Shown here: positions 7,478-15,758 of the stretch, in pieces
How the letters are laid out: each line of letters opens with the position of its first letter
Position numbering within the stretch: the first letter of the stretch is position 1
Assembly (NCBI RefSeq): GCF_040362915.1
Contig: NZ_AP029612.1
Location: 2,790,001-2,854,000 of the forward strand
DNA length: 64,000 nt
From: Sediminibacterium sp. KACHI17
Lineage (GTDB): Bacteria > Bacteroidota > Bacteroidia > Chitinophagales > Chitinophagaceae
Reading direction: 5' to 3'
Translations under genes and position numbers: made by a program
Notes under the pieces: model-generated
Seen by the model: only the letters and a program-made list of their open reading frames with translations
Told to the model about the DNA's origin: nothing
Database searches by the model: none

Positions 7478-8410
7478 ATGGAAATGCAGGAAATAATACA
7501 GGTAAAAGGCCTTACCAAGTCTTTCAAAAACTTAACAGCGGTCAATGATCTTTCCTTTTCAGTCAGAGAAGGTGATGTTTATGGATTCCTGGGTCAGAAC
7601 GGTGCGGGAAAAAGTACCACGATCCGAATGCTTTTAACACTTATTGAGCCAACTGCCGGCGCTATTGAATTATTTGGTCTTTCATTGAGTTCACATAGAA
7701 CAGAGATCCTTCGACAAGTAGGTGCAGTGATCGAAAAGCCCGATGTCTACAAATACCTGAGTGCGATCGATAATCTGCAACTTTTCGCCCGATTGAGTGG
7801 GTTGAAACCTACACAACAACAGTTGATGCAACAACTCGAAATGGTGGGATTGGCCTCAAGGGCAAAAGACATCGTAAAAACATTCTCCCAAGGGATGAAG
7901 CAAAGATTAGGAATTGCCGTAGCCTTGGTGCATGATCCCAAACTGATCATTCTCGATGAACCCACAAACGGATTGGATCCGCAAGGGATCGCAGATATCA
8001 GAAATCTGATCAGACACCTGAGTAAAGATCTGAATAAGACCGTTCTGGTATCATCACATTTATTGAATGAGATAGAACAGGTTGCTACAAGGGTATTGAT
8101 CATTGATAAAGGAAAAAAACTTGTGGAAGGTTCTGCCGCTGAACTCTTTGACCCTGCTCAAACATTGATCGAATTAGAAACATTGGATAATGAATCTGCC
8201 TTTCAGAAATTAACGAAAAGTAAATGGCAGCAATCACTCCAGCCAAGAAGATCAAGCACCATTCTGATCAAACTTCATCGTGATCATATTCCGGATTTAC
8301 ACCGCGAACTGGTATCATTGGAGATCCCGGTTTTATCCTTACAACCCAGACATTCACTCGAAGACTTTTTCTTACAGGTAACATCAGGCCAATATGCGAA
8401 CACTCATTAA
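7478..8410 (+). CDS. ABC transporter ATP-binding protein (ABC-2 type export)
   Basis: 310 residues from the ATG at 7478; an in-frame TTG lies 9 bases upstream, but the ATG fits homologues and follows a -7-like TACCTTCG at 7461-7468. It has a complete nucleotide-binding domain: Walker A GQNGAGKST (39-47), signature FSQGMKQR (136-143), and Walker B LIILDEPTNGLD (about 157-168). A C-terminal extension is typical of drug or lipid exporters of the CcmA/NatA class. It powers the permease encoded by the next gene, which it overlaps by 17 bases. The substrate is unknown. Confidence 0.93.
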   Translation: MEMQEIIQVKGLTKSFKNLTAVNDLSFSVREGDVYGFLGQNGAGKSTTIRMLLTLIEPTAGAIELFGLSLSSHRTEILRQVGAVIEKPDVYKYLSAIDNLQLFARLSGLKPTQQQLMQQLEMVGLASRAKDIVKTFSQGMKQRLGIAVALVHDPKLIILDEPTNGLDPQGIADIRNLIRHLSKDLNKTVLVSSHLLNEIEQVATRVLIIDKGKKLVEGSAAELFDPAQTLIELETLDNESAFQKLTKSKWQQSLQPRRSSTILIKLHRDHIPDLHRELVSLEIPVLSLQPRHSLEDFFLQVTSGQYANTH

Positions 8411-9269
8411 TATAGAGCTATATAAAATTTTCAAAAGACCGCGAACTTACATCGCGTTTGCAGCTATCACTGCATTGATCGTGATGATCCAGTTCGGATT
8501 AAAAGTGGATGGCAAGACCTATGTAGATTTCATGTTAAATGATCTTGGATCTACCCTACAAATCGAAGGGAATATCCTGAACGGTTATTTGGTATGTTAT
8601 GTGATGTTACAACTTCTATTGGTACATGTGCCTTTGTTGATCGCATTGATCGCTGCCGATATGATTTCCGGAGAAGCAAACATGGGTACTTTGCGGGTTT
8701 TACTCTCAAAGCCATATAGCAGGACACAATTCATGCTGGCGAAATTCATTGCTTCTACTATCTATACTTTGTTATTGTTGGTATGGCTCGCCTTCCTGGC
8801 ACTCTTTGTTAGTATGTGGGTCTTTGGAACCGATGATATGTTTCTGATGAAGAGCAGTTATGTTGTATTGCTGAAAGAAAATGATGTATTCTGGAGATAT
8901 GTTGGAGCTTTTGGATTCGCAGCATTAGCAATGACAACGGTTGCAGCACTTGGCTTTTTCTTATCTGTCTTTGCAGAAAACTCAATAGGTCCAATTGTTG
9001 CTACGATGAGTGTGATCATCTTTTTCACAATACTCAGTACCATGAATATTCCGGTATTCAATCTCGTGAAGCCATATCTGTTCACGACACATATGATCGG
9101 ATGGAAGGAATTTTTTGATATTCAGGTAACAGATACCAATGAAGCCATCGTTGGTAGTATCCAATATCCGGAACGAATCGTCAACTCAGCACTGGTACTT
9201 TTTATTCATATCATTTTATTTGTGGTTGCAGCAATCGTTGTGTTCAGAAAGAAAGATGTTTTAAGCTAA
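8394..9269 (+). CDS. ABC-2 type transporter permease
   Basis: 291 residues with six predicted membrane helices. The N-terminus MRTLINIELYKIFKRPRTYI is the amphipathic start typical of ABC-2 permeases, and the motif ISGEANMGTLRVLLSKPYSR (cytoplasmic loop after helix 2) is the usual family hallmark. It partners the ATPase encoded just upstream and overlapping by 17 bases; two half units are expected to assemble in the inner membrane. The substrate is unknown. Confidence 0.9.
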   Translation: MRTLINIELYKIFKRPRTYIAFAAITALIVMIQFGLKVDGKTYVDFMLNDLGSTLQIEGNILNGYLVCYVMLQLLLVHVPLLIALIAADMISGEANMGTLRVLLSKPYSRTQFMLAKFIASTIYTLLLLVWLAFLALFVSMWVFGTDDMFLMKSSYVVLLKENDVFWRYVGAFGFAALAMTTVAALGFFLSVFAENSIGPIVATMSVIIFFTILSTMNIPVFNLVKPYLFTTHMIGWKEFFDIQVTDTNEAIVGSIQYPERIVNSALVLFIHIILFVVAAIVVFRKKDVLS

Positions 9270-9279
9270 ATCAATAACT

Positions 9280-9975
9280 ATGAGAAATCTGATCATACTA
9301 TTTTTTCTATTTCACATCTCATTTTTTACTTCTTCTGCACAGGATATGACTCCCTTGGTCATGAAGGTAAAAGCAAAGCTTGATCAGGTCAATGATTATG
9401 AAGCTGATGGCAGAATGAAAACAGATGTTGCCTTTATCAAAGCGCCAATAGGGAAAGTGAAAATTTATTTTAAGAAGCCTAATAAATTTCGCTTACGAAA
9501 GGATGGAGGTATTTCCCTGTTACCTAAAGGAGGTGTTTCCGTTAACATGAGTTCTATTGTTACAACAGATGAGTTTGTGGCCCTTGCTGCAGGCGAAGCA
9601 ACAGTTGCAGGTGTTAAAACAAAAGTGGTAAAAATGCTTCCTGTCAACGAAAATAGTGATGTAGTGCTAACCACCATGTATATTGATGAGGTCAATCTTT
9701 TGGTTCGAAAAGCAGTAACAACTACCAAAGAAAATGGTACTTATGAAATTGAAATGACCTATGGTAAGTTCGCCAATTTTGGTTTACCTGATAAAGTGAC
9801 TTTTAGTTTCAATACTAAAAATTATAAACTTCCTAAGGGACTTACACTCGAATTCGATGATAATGAAAAGCCACTTACCGAAGAGCAGAAATTAAAAAAT
9901 AAAAAAGGAAGAGTTGAGATCGTCTATACCAATTACGCGATCAATAAGGGAATTGCAGATAGTGTCTTTAAATAA
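9280..9975 (+). CDS. Outer membrane lipoprotein-sorting (LolA-like) protein
   Basis: 231 residues with a signal peptide (to about residue 20, ...FFTSSAQ). The mature domain resembles the LolA/LolB-like beta fold used to bind lipid anchors: KVKAKLDQVNDYEADGRMK, then IYFKKPNKFRLRK and later strands. It is a periplasmic protein, probably in the same transcript as the ABC-2 exporter 10 bases upstream, which suggests a linked role in envelope lipid or lipoprotein traffic (inference). It ends exactly where the convergent epimerase gene ends (no gap). Confidence 0.7.
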   Translation: MRNLIILFFLFHISFFTSSAQDMTPLVMKVKAKLDQVNDYEADGRMKTDVAFIKAPIGKVKIYFKKPNKFRLRKDGGISLLPKGGVSVNMSSIVTTDEFVALAAGEATVAGVKTKVVKMLPVNENSDVVLTTMYIDEVNLLVRKAVTTTKENGTYEIEMTYGKFANFGLPDKVTFSFNTKNYKLPKGLTLEFDDNEKPLTEEQKLKNKKGRVEIVYTNYAINKGIADSVFK

Positions 9976-10845
9976 TTAGCATACTTCGATCGCCCAACTT
10001 CTATTCATCATGGTTTTAGGTAAAAGATGATGAATGCCTTCTTTCGTTGTGAATTCGCTATTGGTATTTGCAGCATCGGCAATGCCACACCAAGGTTCAA
10101 TACATACAAAATCTGCATCTTTTGCACTCCAGATTCCCATGAATGGGAAATTTTCATAGGATACTTTGATGCCATGTGGATGTTTATCACAAAGGATCGA
10201 AATGCTGTTTGATCGGAGTGATTTAAAAACTAATGCATCGCCATAAAACAATGACTTCCGAAGAGGAAGCTTATCTTGTGTTTGAAGAAAATCAATAGGC
10301 TCACTCAATAATAAACCTTCATCAGAAAGCGGCCAAATAGGTGCAGACTCCACTTGCTCAAACTGTAAATAGTGGTCTTCAAACAAAGTATCAGGCATCA
10401 ATGGTACTGCAAAAGCAGGGTGAGCACCAACAGAACAATACATGTCTTCCTCACCGGTATTTTCAATCTGATAACTCACTTTTAACTTATTGCCGATCAA
10501 CTGATAATTGATGGAAAAAATAAAATCAAAAGGATAGACAGCTCTTGTTTCTTCGTCTGATCTCAAAGAAAAAGAAACACTGTCATCTGTTTGTTTACTA
10601 ATAGTGAATGAACGATCTCTTGCAAAACCATGCCTGCTTAGAGAATATTCTTTACCCTGATATTTGTATCGATTATTTTTTAGTCCACCAACAATGGGAA
10701 ATAATACCGGACTTTTCTTACCCCAAAAAACAGGATTGCCAGACCACATGTATTCAATACCGGTTTGTTTGCCGTAAATGCTTTGTAATTCCGCTCCTTT
10801 GGAACTGATCACAATACTTAACTGATCATTGGATAATTCGTACAT
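9976..10845 (-). CDS. Aldose 1-epimerase family protein
   Basis: 289 residues of the galactose-mutarotase-like fold, LacX-type subgroup. Family hallmarks seen are SRHGFARDRSF, the catalytic-site histidine in SVGAHPAFAVP and the probable catalytic acid in FVCIEPWCGIAD. It interconverts sugar anomers in the cytoplasm; the precise sugar is unknown. The stop codon abuts that of the convergent LolA-like gene. It lies 3 bases downstream of pdxA and is likely cotranscribed with it. Confidence 0.85.
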   Translation of the reverse strand: MYELSNDQLSIVISSKGAELQSIYGKQTGIEYMWSGNPVFWGKKSPVLFPIVGGLKNNRYKYQGKEYSLSRHGFARDRSFTISKQTDDSVSFSLRSDEETRAVYPFDFIFSINYQLIGNKLKVSYQIENTGEEDMYCSVGAHPAFAVPLMPDTLFEDHYLQFEQVESAPIWPLSDEGLLLSEPIDFLQTQDKLPLRKSLFYGDALVFKSLRSNSISILCDKHPHGIKVSYENFPFMGIWSAKDADFVCIEPWCGIADAANTNSEFTTKEGIHHLLPKTMMNRSWAIEVC

Positions 10846-10848
10846 GCA

Positions 10849-11940
10849 TTATTCAGTTTCTTCGATACGCTCATCTACCGCATTAGCGATCATTCGGGCA
10901 CTCATTTTACGAAGCGGATTCTGTCTCATTTCTGCAAAACCCAGTCTCAGACGGATGATCTCGATACAAGTAAAAGTAGCAGCTAAGAACGAGCTGTGAT
11001 CAGCTTTCCCTTTTCCGGCAATATCAAAAGCCGTTCCGTGGTCAGGACTGGTTCTGACAGTATTCAATCCGGCAGTGTAGTTAACGCCTTCACCGATCGC
11101 CAGAGATTTGAAAGGGATCAATCCCTGATCGTGATACATGGCAAGTACTGCATCAAATCTTTCGTGTTGACCTCTTGCAAAAAAAGCATCAGCACTATAT
11201 GGACCAAATACCAGCATCTGATGTTTGATCTCTTTAATCGCAGGCTTGATCACATTTTCTTCTTCACTACCAATCAATCCTTCATCACCTGCGTGTGGAT
11301 TTAAACCGAGCACTGCAATTTTAGGCTTGTCAATACCAAAGTCCTTTTGCAGACTACTATGCATGATCTTCAATTTGCTGATGATATTTTCTTTGGTGAT
11401 ATGTTTTGCAACATCGGCAACTGTTACATGCTCTGTCAGTAAACCGATACGCATGTTATCAGCTACCATGAACATTAATACATCATTGACACCAAACAAC
11501 TCCTTCAGGAAAGGGGTGTGTCCGGTATGATGAAAATCTTCCGATTGAATATTTTTTTTATGAATTGGTGCGGTGACCAAACCATGGATATGTCCATCTT
11601 TTAAAGCCTGTGCAGCTTCTTTCAAAGAAAGCAAACCATATTTTCCACCCGTTTCATTGAGTTGACCCGGAGTGATCGCTACTTCTTCTTCCCAGCAATT
11701 GTAAATATTCACCTGTTTAGGGTTCAGTCTGGTGAAATCTCTTCCGCTCGCATAGTTGAAATTGATATCTGGTAGGCTTTTTCTGTAAAAATTGATGCTT
11801 TTATTACTGGCAAAAACAACGGGAGTACAGAAATCCAGTAAACGATGATCACCCAGTGTTTTCAAAATCAATTCAATCCCGATCCCATTCAAATCACCAC
11901 AAGAGAAACCAATCACAGGCTTTTGCATTTCATTACTCAT
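10849..11940 (-). CDS. pdxA: 4-hydroxythreonine-4-phosphate dehydrogenase
   Basis: 363 residues, full length. It catalyses the NAD-dependent oxidation of 4-phosphohydroxy-L-threonine in the DXP-dependent pyridoxal phosphate pathway. Visible hallmarks are the N-terminal GFSCGDLNGIGIELILK, the metal-site histidines in the TAPIHKKNI region, and the C-terminal AMYHDQGLIPFKSLA with RTSPDHGTAFD. The dxs gene at 57-59 kb supplies DXP, the other precursor of this route. A heptad-repeat hairpin separates its promoter from the divergent rsmA. Confidence 0.96.
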   Translation of the reverse strand: MSNEMQKPVIGFSCGDLNGIGIELILKTLGDHRLLDFCTPVVFASNKSINFYRKSLPDINFNYASGRDFTRLNPKQVNIYNCWEEEVAITPGQLNETGGKYGLLSLKEAAQALKDGHIHGLVTAPIHKKNIQSEDFHHTGHTPFLKELFGVNDVLMFMVADNMRIGLLTEHVTVADVAKHITKENIISKLKIMHSSLQKDFGIDKPKIAVLGLNPHAGDEGLIGSEEENVIKPAIKEIKHQMLVFGPYSADAFFARGQHERFDAVLAMYHDQGLIPFKSLAIGEGVNYTAGLNTVRTSPDHGTAFDIAGKGKADHSSFLAATFTCIEIIRLRLGFAEMRQNPLRKMSARMIANAVDERIEETE

Positions 11941-11985
11941 CAGTATAGCTTTAAGGTATAAAATTAAGCATTTAGTGTTTACTGA

Positions 11986-12073
11986 AGCTTATGGCTTATA
12001 GGTAATTGCAAATAGAAGTACATATTGGAATAAAATACGCCTTTCGATAAGCAATCAGCTATAAGCTATTAGC
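11986..12073. repeat. AGCTTAT heptad hairpin
   Basis: The left arm has three heptads (AGCTTAT, GGCTTAT, AGGTAAT; 11986-12006). The right arm, read on the minus strand, has four (GCTAATA, GCTTATA, GCTGATT, GCTTATC; 12046-12073). The arms are in opposite orientation between the divergent pdxA and rsmA genes. Confidence 0.75.
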
Positions 12074-12085
12074 GCAAATACTACC

Positions 12086-12093
12086 TACCTTTG
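12086..12093 (+). promoter_or_regulatory. -7 box TACCTTTG of rsmA
   Basis: A perfect TAnnTTTG box ending only 5 bases before the rsmA ATG at 12099. Transcription would begin at or next to the start codon, which predicts a leaderless or near-leaderless mRNA. Confidence 0.65.
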
Positions 12094-12098
12094 CCCCA

Positions 12099-12857
12099 AT
12101 GGAATACACGCTCAAAAAATCACTTGGACAGCATTTTCTAAAAGATGAATCTGTATGTGAACGTATTGTGGATGCTTTACAGCAAGATATGTTGACACAG
12201 TTGGTGGAAGTTGGGCCGGGTGGAGGTGCACTCACAAAGTATTTGCTGAAGATACCTGATATTTCACTGAAAGCCGTGGAATTGGACGATGAGAAAGTGG
12301 TATACCTGGAAAAGACCTATCCTGCTATTAAAGGAAAAATTATTCATCAAAGCATTCTTGATACACCGGCTCCTTTTACGGATCAGTTTACAGTGGTAGG
12401 TAATTTCCCTTACAACATTTCCTCACAGATATTGTTTCGTATACTGGAATGGAAAGAACAAGTGCCTGTGATGATTGGAATGTTTCAGAAAGAAGTAGCA
12501 GAGAGAGTAGTCTCCTCATCGGGTACTAAAGACTATGGCATTCTGAGTGTTTTGATACAGGCTTTTTATGAGGTTGAATACTTGTTTGATGTGCCGCCTG
12601 AATCCTTTAACCCTCCTCCTAAAGTAATGAGCGGGGTCATTCGGTTGAAGAGACGTGCTGTTTATGAACCCATGCGATCAGAACGCAGTTTTTTTGTATT
12701 GGTCAAAGCAGCATTCAATCAAAGAAGAAAAATGTTACGCAACCCTTTGAAAGGTATGTTCGATGCCGATACTTTGCAGGAAGCAATTTTTACAAAACGT
12801 GCAGAACAATTGACGGTAGCAGATTTTGCAGCACTTACCTATAAAATGAAGTCATAG
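12099..12857 (+). CDS. rsmA: 16S rRNA (adenine(1518)-N(6)/adenine(1519)-N(6))-dimethyltransferase
   Basis: 252 residues (KsgA/RsmA). It dimethylates two adjacent adenines in the 3' hairpin of 16S rRNA during 30S maturation. SAM motif I is VEVGPGGGALT (about 37-46) and the catalytic motif is NFPYNIS (102-108), which fits the N-6 adenine methyltransferase NxPY signature. The C-terminal domain (FNQRRKMLRNPLK) is intact. The start is fixed by a -7 box only 5 bases upstream. It is divergent from pdxA and followed 19 bases later by a dehydrogenase gene. Confidence 0.96.
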   Translation: MEYTLKKSLGQHFLKDESVCERIVDALQQDMLTQLVEVGPGGGALTKYLLKIPDISLKAVELDDEKVVYLEKTYPAIKGKIIHQSILDTPAPFTDQFTVVGNFPYNISSQILFRILEWKEQVPVMIGMFQKEVAERVVSSSGTKDYGILSVLIQAFYEVEYLFDVPPESFNPPPKVMSGVIRLKRRAVYEPMRSERSFFVLVKAAFNQRRKMLRNPLKGMFDADTLQEAIFTKRAEQLTVADFAALTYKMKS

Positions 12858-12876
12858 CAGAAAAGGAAAATAATAC

Positions 12877-13812
12877 ATGTCTACTTCCAAGGTCATCATT
12901 ACAGCAAAAGCTCATCCTTACTTGATCGAAAGATTGGAGAAGGCAGGTTATCAGTGTGTATATGAACCCTCCATCAGTTATGATGAACTAAAACTTGTGA
13001 TCGGGGATGCTGTTGGATTGATCGTGACTACCAGATTGAAGATCGATAAGCAGATGATAGATGCAGCTACTTCTCTTGTATGGATTGGTAGATTAGGAAG
13101 TGGAATGGAATTGATCGATGTACCATATGCAACCACTAAAGGCATACGTTGTGAAAGTAGCCCTGAGGGAAATAGAAATGCTGTAGCAGAACATGCGTTG
13201 GGAATGTTATTGAACCTAATGAATAAGATCCATAGCAGTCATCGGGAGATAAGTGAAGGAAAATGGTTACGTGACGCCAACAGAGCAGATGAGTTAACCG
13301 GTAAAACCGTTGGTATCATTGGTTTTGGTAACACCGGACAAGCTTTCGCAAAACTGCTGGCCTCATTTCAGGTGACTGTTCTTGGTTTAGATATTTATAA
13401 ATCAGGATTTAGTAACAGTTATATCAAAGAAGCTTCTTTGCAAGAAATTCAGCAATCTGCAGATGTGGTGAGCCTTCATTTGCCATTGACAGACGCTACT
13501 TTTCACTATGCAAACGATAGCTTTTTTAAGGAGTTTGAAAAACAACCATATTTCCTTACTACCTGTAGAGGTAAAGTAACAGATACCAAGGCTTTGATCC
13601 GTGCATTACAGCAACAAAAAATAAAAGCAGCCGGATTAGATGTATTGGAAAATGAAAAACTCGAAACTTATACGCCTGATGAAAAAGCCGATCTGGATTG
13701 GCTGCTCTCTCAGTCCAATGTAATCATCACACCACATATCGCCGGATACAGTCATGAAGCATATTACCTTATGGCAAAAGTGGTATTGGATAAATTAGGG
13801 ATCGACAGTTAA
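12877..13812 (+). CDS. D-isomer specific 2-hydroxyacid dehydrogenase
   Basis: 311 residues. The two-domain fold of the 2-hydroxyacid dehydrogenase family is complete: the NAD-binding [16 protein letters not shown] (GxGxxG) in the middle, a substrate-site Arg in [12 protein letters not shown], and the C-terminal catalytic His in [14 protein letters not shown]. It most resembles SerA/hydroxypyruvate reductase types, but the substrate (3-phosphoglycerate, glycerate, glyoxylate or other) cannot be settled from these motifs; the protein lacks the ACT domain of classic SerA. It overlaps the convergent CPBP gene by 4 bases. Confidence 0.88.
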   Translation: MSTSKVIITAKAHPYLIERLEKAGYQCVYEPSISYDELKLVIGDAVGLIVTTRLKIDKQMIDAATSLVWIGRLGSGMELIDVPYATTKGIRCESSPEGNRNAVAEHALGMLLNLMNKIHSSHREISEGKWLRDANRADELTGKTVGIIGFGNTGQAFAKLLASFQVTVLGLDIYKSGFSNSYIKEASLQEIQQSADVVSLHLPLTDATFHYANDSFFKEFEKQPYFLTTCRGKVTDTKALIRALQQQKIKAAGLDVLENEKLETYTPDEKADLDWLLSQSNVIITPHIAGYSHEAYYLMAKVVLDKLGIDS

Positions 13813-14501
13813 CTTTTTCCTTTCTCCATCTTTCTTAACCAAAGCCAGGTGATCAATGCCGGGATAAAGAACTGATATAGAAACATAAAAAGAAATGATC
13901 GTAAGTCGTTTTGTTGAAATGTAGGATCCTTTACAGGAATCAAGATGTATTTACCAATGGAGCTCTGTGAGAATAATAAACTACCTGTACAGTTCCATCC
14001 GAAATGAAGACCGATCGTAGCGTATAAAGATCCTGTTTTAATGAATGCATAGCTATACATCCAGCCGGCAGCAGCTGTGATCAAAAAAATAAAGATCATT
14101 TGAAAAGGTTGTCCAAAAGCTCCGAAAGAAAACCAATGATAGATGCCAAATGCGATCACGGATAACCATAATGCTTTTGTGGTACCCAGTCTTTTCAAAG
14201 CAATATAAAATAAGGCACCTCTGAAAATAAGTTCTTCATACAACACTGATCGGAGCATCCATCCCAATCCATTAAAAAGCTCGCTCAATCGGAACGAAGG
14301 ATTTCTTTGCCAGCTGGTTCCTGTCAATATACCATTGATCAGATGATAGGTGGCTGCAAGCATAATAGCCAATAAGAAACCTATAGACAACTGAAGGATT
14401 CTTTTAATCGATGGTTGCCATCCCAAAACAGATAGACTTTGCTTTTCTATCCACCAGAGCAAGAGTGCAGACAAAAGCAATTGCACCAAAATTCCTATCA
14501 T
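13809..14501 (-). CDS. CPBP family intramembrane metalloprotease
   Basis: 230 residues with seven or so membrane helices. The family motifs are present: [11 protein letters not shown] (EExxxR) in the middle and GLHFGWN near the C-terminus (metal-ligand His). Relatives cleave near membrane surfaces: the eukaryotic CAAX proteases, and bacterial proteins tied to bacteriocin self-immunity. No peptide-secretion gene is nearby, so the substrate is unknown. It overlaps the convergent dehydrogenase by 4 bases and has its promoter in the gap shared with greA. Confidence 0.88.
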   Translation of the reverse strand: MIGILVQLLLSALLLWWIEKQSLSVLGWQPSIKRILQLSIGFLLAIMLAATYHLINGILTGTSWQRNPSFRLSELFNGLGWMLRSVLYEELIFRGALFYIALKRLGTTKALWLSVIAFGIYHWFSFGAFGQPFQMIFIFLITAAAGWMYSYAFIKTGSLYATIGLHFGWNCTGSLLFSQSSIGKYILIPVKDPTFQQNDLRSFLFMFLYQFFIPALITWLWLRKMEKGKS

Positions 14502-14607
14502 AATTTATTGATTATCATTGTGATATCGATCAAATGGAGGGCTTATCCAAAGTAGGGTTATTTTCAATAAAAAACAATAAAACGGCGTTTCATTCTCAAG
14601 AATTTTT

Positions 14608-14615
14608 TACTTTTG
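14608..14615 (+). promoter_or_regulatory. -7 box TACTTTTG of greA
   Basis: A match to TAnnTTTG. The transcription start is expected at about 14621, directly before the hairpin at 14624, so that hairpin would form the 5' end of the greA leader. Confidence 0.6.
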
Positions 14616-14623
14616 GATATCTG

Positions 14624-14661
14624 TGCAACGCTGCAATCAAATGTGGCGTTGTATTTTTTTT
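14624..14661 (+). terminator. Terminator-like hairpin in the greA leader (possible attenuator)
   Basis: An 8-bp stem (TGCAACGC with GCGTTGTA, one wobble), extended by weaker pairs in the loop, is followed by eight Ts. It lies between the greA promoter and the greA start at 14683. As GreA itself acts on paused RNA polymerase, this could be autoregulatory (inference). Confidence 0.65.
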
Positions 14662-14682
14662 ACCCTTTTTAAACGAAAGTGT

Positions 14683-15159
14683 ATGAGCGAGAGTACAATG
14701 TATGTTACCAAGGAGACATTTGACAAAATGCGTGAAGAGTTGCAGAAGATGAAATCAGTTGATCGTCCTGCTGCATCCAGAGCTATTGCGGAAGCGCGTG
14801 AGAAAGGTGATTTAAAAGAAAATGCAGAGTATGATGCTGCCAAAGAGGCGCAAGGTATGCTGGAAGCAAAGATCAAGCAACTGGAGGGTGCTATTGCCAA
14901 TGCCAAGATCATTGATACCAGTGATATAGATACCAGCAAAGTGACCATCCTTACCAAAGTAACGATCACGAATATGGCCACCAAAAAAACGGTGACCTAT
15001 CAAATTGTTGGTGAAAAAGAAGCAGATCTCAAAGCCGGCAAGATCTCTGCAGGTTCACCTATTGGTAAAGGCTTAATGGGTAAAGCAAAAGGAGAAGTAG
15101 CAGAAGTACAAGCGCCAACCGGTATCATCAAGTTCAAAATCGAAGACATTACTGTTTAA
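14683..15159 (+). CDS. greA: Transcription elongation factor GreA
   Basis: 158 residues, exactly the usual GreA length, from the ATG at 14683. An upstream in-frame start at 14623 would read through the leader hairpin and is rejected. The N-terminal coiled coil reaches about residue 75 and carries the acidic tip motif GDLKENAEYDAAKE (42-55), which enters the RNA polymerase secondary channel to trigger transcript cleavage. The C-terminal FKBP-like domain contains GEKEADLKAGKIS and SPIGKGLMGK. It is monocistronic, with a leader hairpin before it and a strong terminator after it. Confidence 0.96.
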   Translation: MSESTMYVTKETFDKMREELQKMKSVDRPAASRAIAEAREKGDLKENAEYDAAKEAQGMLEAKIKQLEGAIANAKIIDTSDIDTSKVTILTKVTITNMATKKTVTYQIVGEKEADLKAGKISAGSPIGKGLMGKAKGEVAEVQAPTGIIKFKIEDITV

Positions 15160-15168
15160 TTTCAATTG

Positions 15169-15213
15169 AGCATGTTGAAATGATGATTTTATTCATTTCA
15201 ACATGCTTTTTTT
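15169..15213 (+). terminator. Strong intrinsic terminator after greA
   Basis: A perfect 15-bp stem (AGCATGTTGAAATGA with its complement at 15193-15207) with a 9-base loop, followed by seven Ts. It ends 21 bases before the HIT gene start. Confidence 0.94.
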
Positions 15214-15233
15214 ATTGGATAAATCTTTGTACC

Positions 15234-15623
15234 ATGACGATTTTTTCAAAGATCATAGCCGGTGAGATTCCCTCATACAAAATAGCAGAGAATGAAAAAT
15301 TCTTTGCCTTTCTGGATATTTTCCCTTTGACCGAAGGTCATGTACTCGTGGTTCCTAAACATGAAACAGATCATTTCTTTGATCTGGATCAACCTCTTTT
15401 ATCCGAAATTTTATTATTTGCACAGCCCATCGCAAAAGCCATCGAAAAAGCTTTTCCGTGTGATCGTTGTGGCATGAGTGTGGTAGGACTGGAAGTTCCG
15501 CATGCACATGTTCATTTGATCCCGATCAATACTGCCGATGATCTCAATTTCACAAGAGGAAAATTGAAGTTATCACCCGAACAACTTCAGCAGGTTCAAG
15601 CGAAGATACTGGCGGCGTTGTAA
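15234..15623 (+). CDS. HIT family hydrolase
   Basis: 129 residues from the ATG at 15234; the in-frame ATG at 15180 lies inside the greA terminator and is rejected. The histidine triad HAHVHLIP (His 90, 92, 94) and the N-terminal TIFSKIIAGEIPSYKI are typical of the Hint/PKCI branch, which hydrolyses purine nucleotide phosphoramidates and related adenylated compounds. It is a cytoplasmic protein that normally works as a homodimer. Its exact substrate is not known. The gene is followed by a compound repeat. Confidence 0.92.
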   Translation: MTIFSKIIAGEIPSYKIAENEKFFAFLDIFPLTEGHVLVVPKHETDHFFDLDQPLLSEILLFAQPIAKAIEKAFPCDRCGMSVVGLEVPHAHVHLIPINTADDLNFTRGKLKLSPEQLQQVQAKILAAL

Positions 15624-15731
15624 AGAGAATGAGAAGTCAAAGGTGAAAAATATTTCCCACCATGGACTATGGACCATAGTAAGGAACATTCTCTCACTTT
15701 TCATTTTTAATTTTTGACTTTTCACTTTCCC
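15624..15731. repeat. Compound heptad repeat: CATGGAC units nested in an AGTCAAA/TTTTCAC hairpin
   Basis: The outer left arm (15624-15650, AGTCAAAGGTGAAA) and outer right arm (about 15691-15731, TTTTTGACTTTTCAC) belong to one family. Between them lie three units of another (CATGGAC, TATGGAC, CATAGTA; 15661-15681). This looks like one array inside another. Confidence 0.65.
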
Positions 15732-15758
15732 CTATCTTTAAGAACCAAAACCCCTCCT

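Noticed and set aside
14623..14682. Longer greA start
   Set aside because: It would translate the leader hairpin and T run; the ATG at 14683 gives the exact family length of 158 residues.
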